Notes under the pieces: generated by a model
Seen by the model: only the letters and a program-made list of their open reading frames with translations
Told to the model about the DNA's origin: nothing
The model's database searches: none
Shown: positions 62,169 through 64,000 of the stretch, piece after piece
Layout: the number at the start of each line of letters is the position of its first letter
Numbering within the stretch: the stretch's first letter is position 1
Origin: an uncultured Lutibacter sp.
GTDB lineage: Bacteria > Bacteroidota > Bacteroidia > Flavobacteriales > Flavobacteriaceae
DNA length: 64,000 bases
Reading direction: 5' to 3'
Assembly (NCBI RefSeq): GCF_947493565.1
Contig: NZ_CANLRG010000006.1
Location: 186,001 to 250,000 of the forward strand
Position numbers and translations under genes: made by a program

Positions 62169-63032
62169 ATGAAAATATTTAAATCCCATTTCTGGTATAA
62201 TAAACGCCAAAGAAATGGGGTTTTCTTTTTATTAACTATGATCGTTTTATTGCAACTCATTTATTTTTTTGTTGATTTTTCTTCAACAGATAAAATAGAT
62301 TTTAAAGAATATAAAGTTCAAAACTTTCAAAAAGAATTAGATTCTTTAAAATTAATTCAATTAAAAAAGAAAGAACCTAAAATATATCCATTCAATCCCA
62401 ATTATATAACTGATTTTAAAGGCTATCAGTTAGGGATGAGTGTTGAAGAAATTGATAAGCTGCTCAAATTTAGGGCTGAAGGGAAGTTTGTAAATTCAGC
62501 TGGTGAGTTTCAAAAAGTAACAGGAGTTTCAGATAGTTTGCTTAAAAATATAAGTCCATTTTTTAAATTTCCAAGTTGGGTAACAACTAATCAACAAACA
62601 AATTCAACTAAAGTAACATCAAAGCCAATTCAAAAGCAAAATATCAATACAGCAAGTGTATCTGATTTTAAAATAATTTATGGAGTTGGCGATAAAATTG
62701 CAAATCGAATAGTTAGTTATAGGACTAAATTAAAAGGTTTTTCAATGAATGAACAAGTATATGAAGTGTGGAATTTAGATTCGTTATTGGTTGGTAAAAT
62801 TTTTGATTATTTTGAAATTAGAGAAAAACCAATCATTCAAAAAATTAACATCAATCAAGCCACGTTTAAAGAAGTTTTAGCAATTGTATACTTAGATTAT
62901 GAGCTTACTAAAAAGATTTTTAATTATAGAGATGAAGTTGCTGAAATACAGTCTATTGAAGAGTTGAAAAAAATAGATGGTTTTCCTTTAGAAAAATTTA
63001 GTAGAATAGCCTTATATTTGGACGCTAAATAA
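62169..63032 (+). CDS. ComEA-like helix-hairpin-helix protein with membrane anchor
   Basis: The 287-residue protein has one N-terminal span (VFFLLTMIVLLQLIYFFV, about 18-35) and an external part. Two helix-hairpin-helix units are seen: INTASVSDFKIIYGVGDKIANRIVSYR near 161-187 and ININQATFKEVLAIVYLDYELTKKIFNYR near 225-253. ComEA proteins bind incoming DNA in competence. The second unit lacks the G-x-G turn (VYLDYE), so its DNA contact may be weak. It follows the symporter gene by 6 nt. Confidence 0.88.
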   Translation: MKIFKSHFWYNKRQRNGVFFLLTMIVLLQLIYFFVDFSSTDKIDFKEYKVQNFQKELDSLKLIQLKKKEPKIYPFNPNYITDFKGYQLGMSVEEIDKLLKFRAEGKFVNSAGEFQKVTGVSDSLLKNISPFFKFPSWVTTNQQTNSTKVTSKPIQKQNINTASVSDFKIIYGVGDKIANRIVSYRTKLKGFSMNEQVYEVWNLDSLLVGKIFDYFEIREKPIIQKININQATFKEVLAIVYLDYELTKKIFNYRDEVAEIQSIEELKKIDGFPLEKFSRIALYLDAK

Positions 63033-63069
63033 ATTTTTATAATAATTCGGTAAGCCTGAAACTCAAAAT

Positions 63070-64000
63070 ATGTATTTTACAGAAGAACACGAAGTATTTC
63101 GACAAAGTTTTCGAGATTTTTTACAAAAAGAAGTAGTACCAAATGTTGATAGATGGGAAAAAGACGGTTTTATAGATAAAACGGTTTTTAAAAAATTTGG
63201 TGAAATGGGGTATTTTGGGTTGAGTTATCCTGAAGAATTTGGAGGACTAAATCTAGATCTATTTTATATGGTAGTTTTTTTAGAAGAATTACAAAAAGTA
63301 AATTCAGGAGGGGTTGCTGCTGCTATGTGGGCGCATGTTTATTTGGCAATGACGCATTTAAATGCTGAAGGAAGTCAAAAAATAAAAGAAAAATATTTAG
63401 CACCTAGTATACAAGGCGATAAAGTAGGTTGTTTGTGTATTTCTGAACCTTTTGGAGGTTCAGATGTAGCAGCTATGAGAACTACAGCGACTAAAAAAGG
63501 AGATACTTATATTTTAAATGGATCAAAAACATTTATTACCAATGGGGTTTATTCAGATTATTTAGTTGTTGCTGCAAAAACAAGTCCTAAACTAGGAAAT
63601 AAAGGCATGAGTATTTTTGTAGTTGATCGCCAATCTATTGGTCTTTCGGCTACTCCGCTAGTCAAATTAGGGTGGAAAGCATCTGATACAGCAGAAATAG
63701 CTTTTGATAATGTAAAAGTCCCTAAAGAAAATATGTTGGGTGAAGAAGGGAAAGGGTTTGGATATATTATGCAGCACTTTGCTTCTGAAAGAGTTATTAT
63801 GGGAGTAAATGCACATGCAAGAGCAGAATACGCATTAAATTATGCGCTAAATTATATGTCTGAAAGAATGGCGTTTGGAAAAACAATTGATAAATTTCAA
63901 GCGTTACGACATAAAGTGGCAGATATGGCTAGTGAAATTGAAATGTGTAAAGAGTTTAATTATTCTGTTGTTAGAAGGTTAAATAAGGGACAATATGTTG
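63070..64000 (+). CDS. Acyl-CoA dehydrogenase, cut off by the window end
   Basis: An ATG at 63070 opens a frame of 310 codons that runs off the window. It begins MYFTEEHEVFRQSFRDFLQKEV, has CLCISEPFGGSDVAAM (FAD/substrate motif) near residue 117, a TFITNGVYSDYLVV strand, and ends in MSERMAFGKTIDKFQALRHKVADMASEIE, the R-x-x-F-G-x-x-I-x-x-F-Q motif. The catalytic glutamate lies beyond the window. It probably oxidises a short- or medium-chain acyl-CoA. No exact -7 box is seen upstream. Confidence 0.95.
   Translation, partial: MYFTEEHEVFRQSFRDFLQKEVVPNVDRWEKDGFIDKTVFKKFGEMGYFGLSYPEEFGGLNLDLFYMVVFLEELQKVNSGGVAAAMWAHVYLAMTHLNAEGSQKIKEKYLAPSIQGDKVGCLCISEPFGGSDVAAMRTTATKKGDTYILNGSKTFITNGVYSDYLVVAAKTSPKLGNKGMSIFVVDRQSIGLSATPLVKLGWKASDTAEIAFDNVKVPKENMLGEEGKGFGYIMQHFASERVIMGVNAHARAEYALNYALNYMSERMAFGKTIDKFQALRHKVADMASEIEMCKEFNYSVVRRLNKGQYV

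Noticed and set aside
1-64000. tRNA, rRNA, CRISPR, insertion sequence or replication origin
   Set aside because: No cloverleaf sequence, spaced direct repeats, transposase frame or DnaA-box cluster was seen in the intergenic stretches.

Overview
The window is a gene-dense, AT-rich stretch of a Bacteroidota chromosome, most likely a marine-type member of the Flavobacteriaceae. The grounds are: a type IX secretion (T9SS) sorting domain at 1556-1918; flavobacterial families such as DUF349, tandem DUF368, the LUD-cdsA-psd order and the short arginine decarboxylase; near absence of Shine-Dalgarno sequences; and at least 18 gene starts preceded by the Bacteroidota sigma-70 -7 box TAnnTTTG with a short leader. 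No rRNA, tRNA, CRISPR array, insertion sequence or prophage was seen. This is core chromosome, not an island.

Layout. 1-3.8 kb: a cut-off leftward gene, a CoA-binding protein, and a leftward operon pyrR-pyrB-(STAS-like)-(T9SS tail protein)-rnz. 3.9-8.0 kb: a rightward TPR protein, two tandem DUF368 polyprenyl-phosphate translocase homologues and aroE. 8.1-10.1 kb: a DUF349 repeat protein. 10.1-15.5 kb: a leftward envelope operon rsfS-ftsH-LUD-cdsA-psd-ACBP-yceI ending in a perfect 42-nt palindrome. 15.6-19.7 kb: birA, pyrE with an SRPBCC gene, a Nudix gene and a SulP transporter. 19.7-23.8 kb: a molybdenum hydroxylase (FeS subunit, Mo subunit) with its maturation genes xdhC and a mobA/mocA-like gene. 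23.9-28.7 kb: pseudouridine synthase, topB, an unknown protein, a VOC protein and DUF1853. 28.7-35.8 kb: ddl-coaD-M14 lipoprotein leftward; PASTA-rluD, a frameshifted CAT-like gene, a VOC protein and yaaA rightward. 35.9-39.8 kb: a polyamine operon (arginine decarboxylase, agmatinase, deoxyhypusine-synthase-like protein, acidic small protein). 39.8-47.1 kb: DUF2853, serine deaminase, dnaK, NADH dehydrogenase-2, nitronate monooxygenase and an epimerase. 47.2-52.5 kb: a ferredoxin-linked 2-oxoacid oxidoreductase operon (four subunits) beside a fused alpha/beta 2-oxoacid dehydrogenase E1. 52.7-59.1 kb: uvrA, a LOG protein and a catalytically degenerate M1-peptidase/beta-barrel fusion. 59.2-64 kb: PspC, a potassium channel, a sodium:alanine symporter, a helix-hairpin-helix protein and a cut-off acyl-CoA dehydrogenase.

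How it fits together. Pyrimidine synthesis (pyrR, pyrB, pyrE), shikimate, CoA, peptidoglycan precursor (ddl) and phosphatidylethanolamine synthesis (cdsA, psd) are represented. The energy genes point to an aerobic heterotroph using NDH-2, amino-acid and branched-chain oxoacid oxidation, and sodium-coupled uptake. The least ordinary items are the altered pocket residues of the deoxyhypusine-synthase-like protein, the dead M1 domain joined to an outer-membrane barrel, a secreted protein that is little more than a T9SS sorting tail, a sigma-54-like promoter before dnaK, and the interlocked pyrE/Nudix promoters. I did not find a convincing wholly new multi-gene system; these are the best leads.
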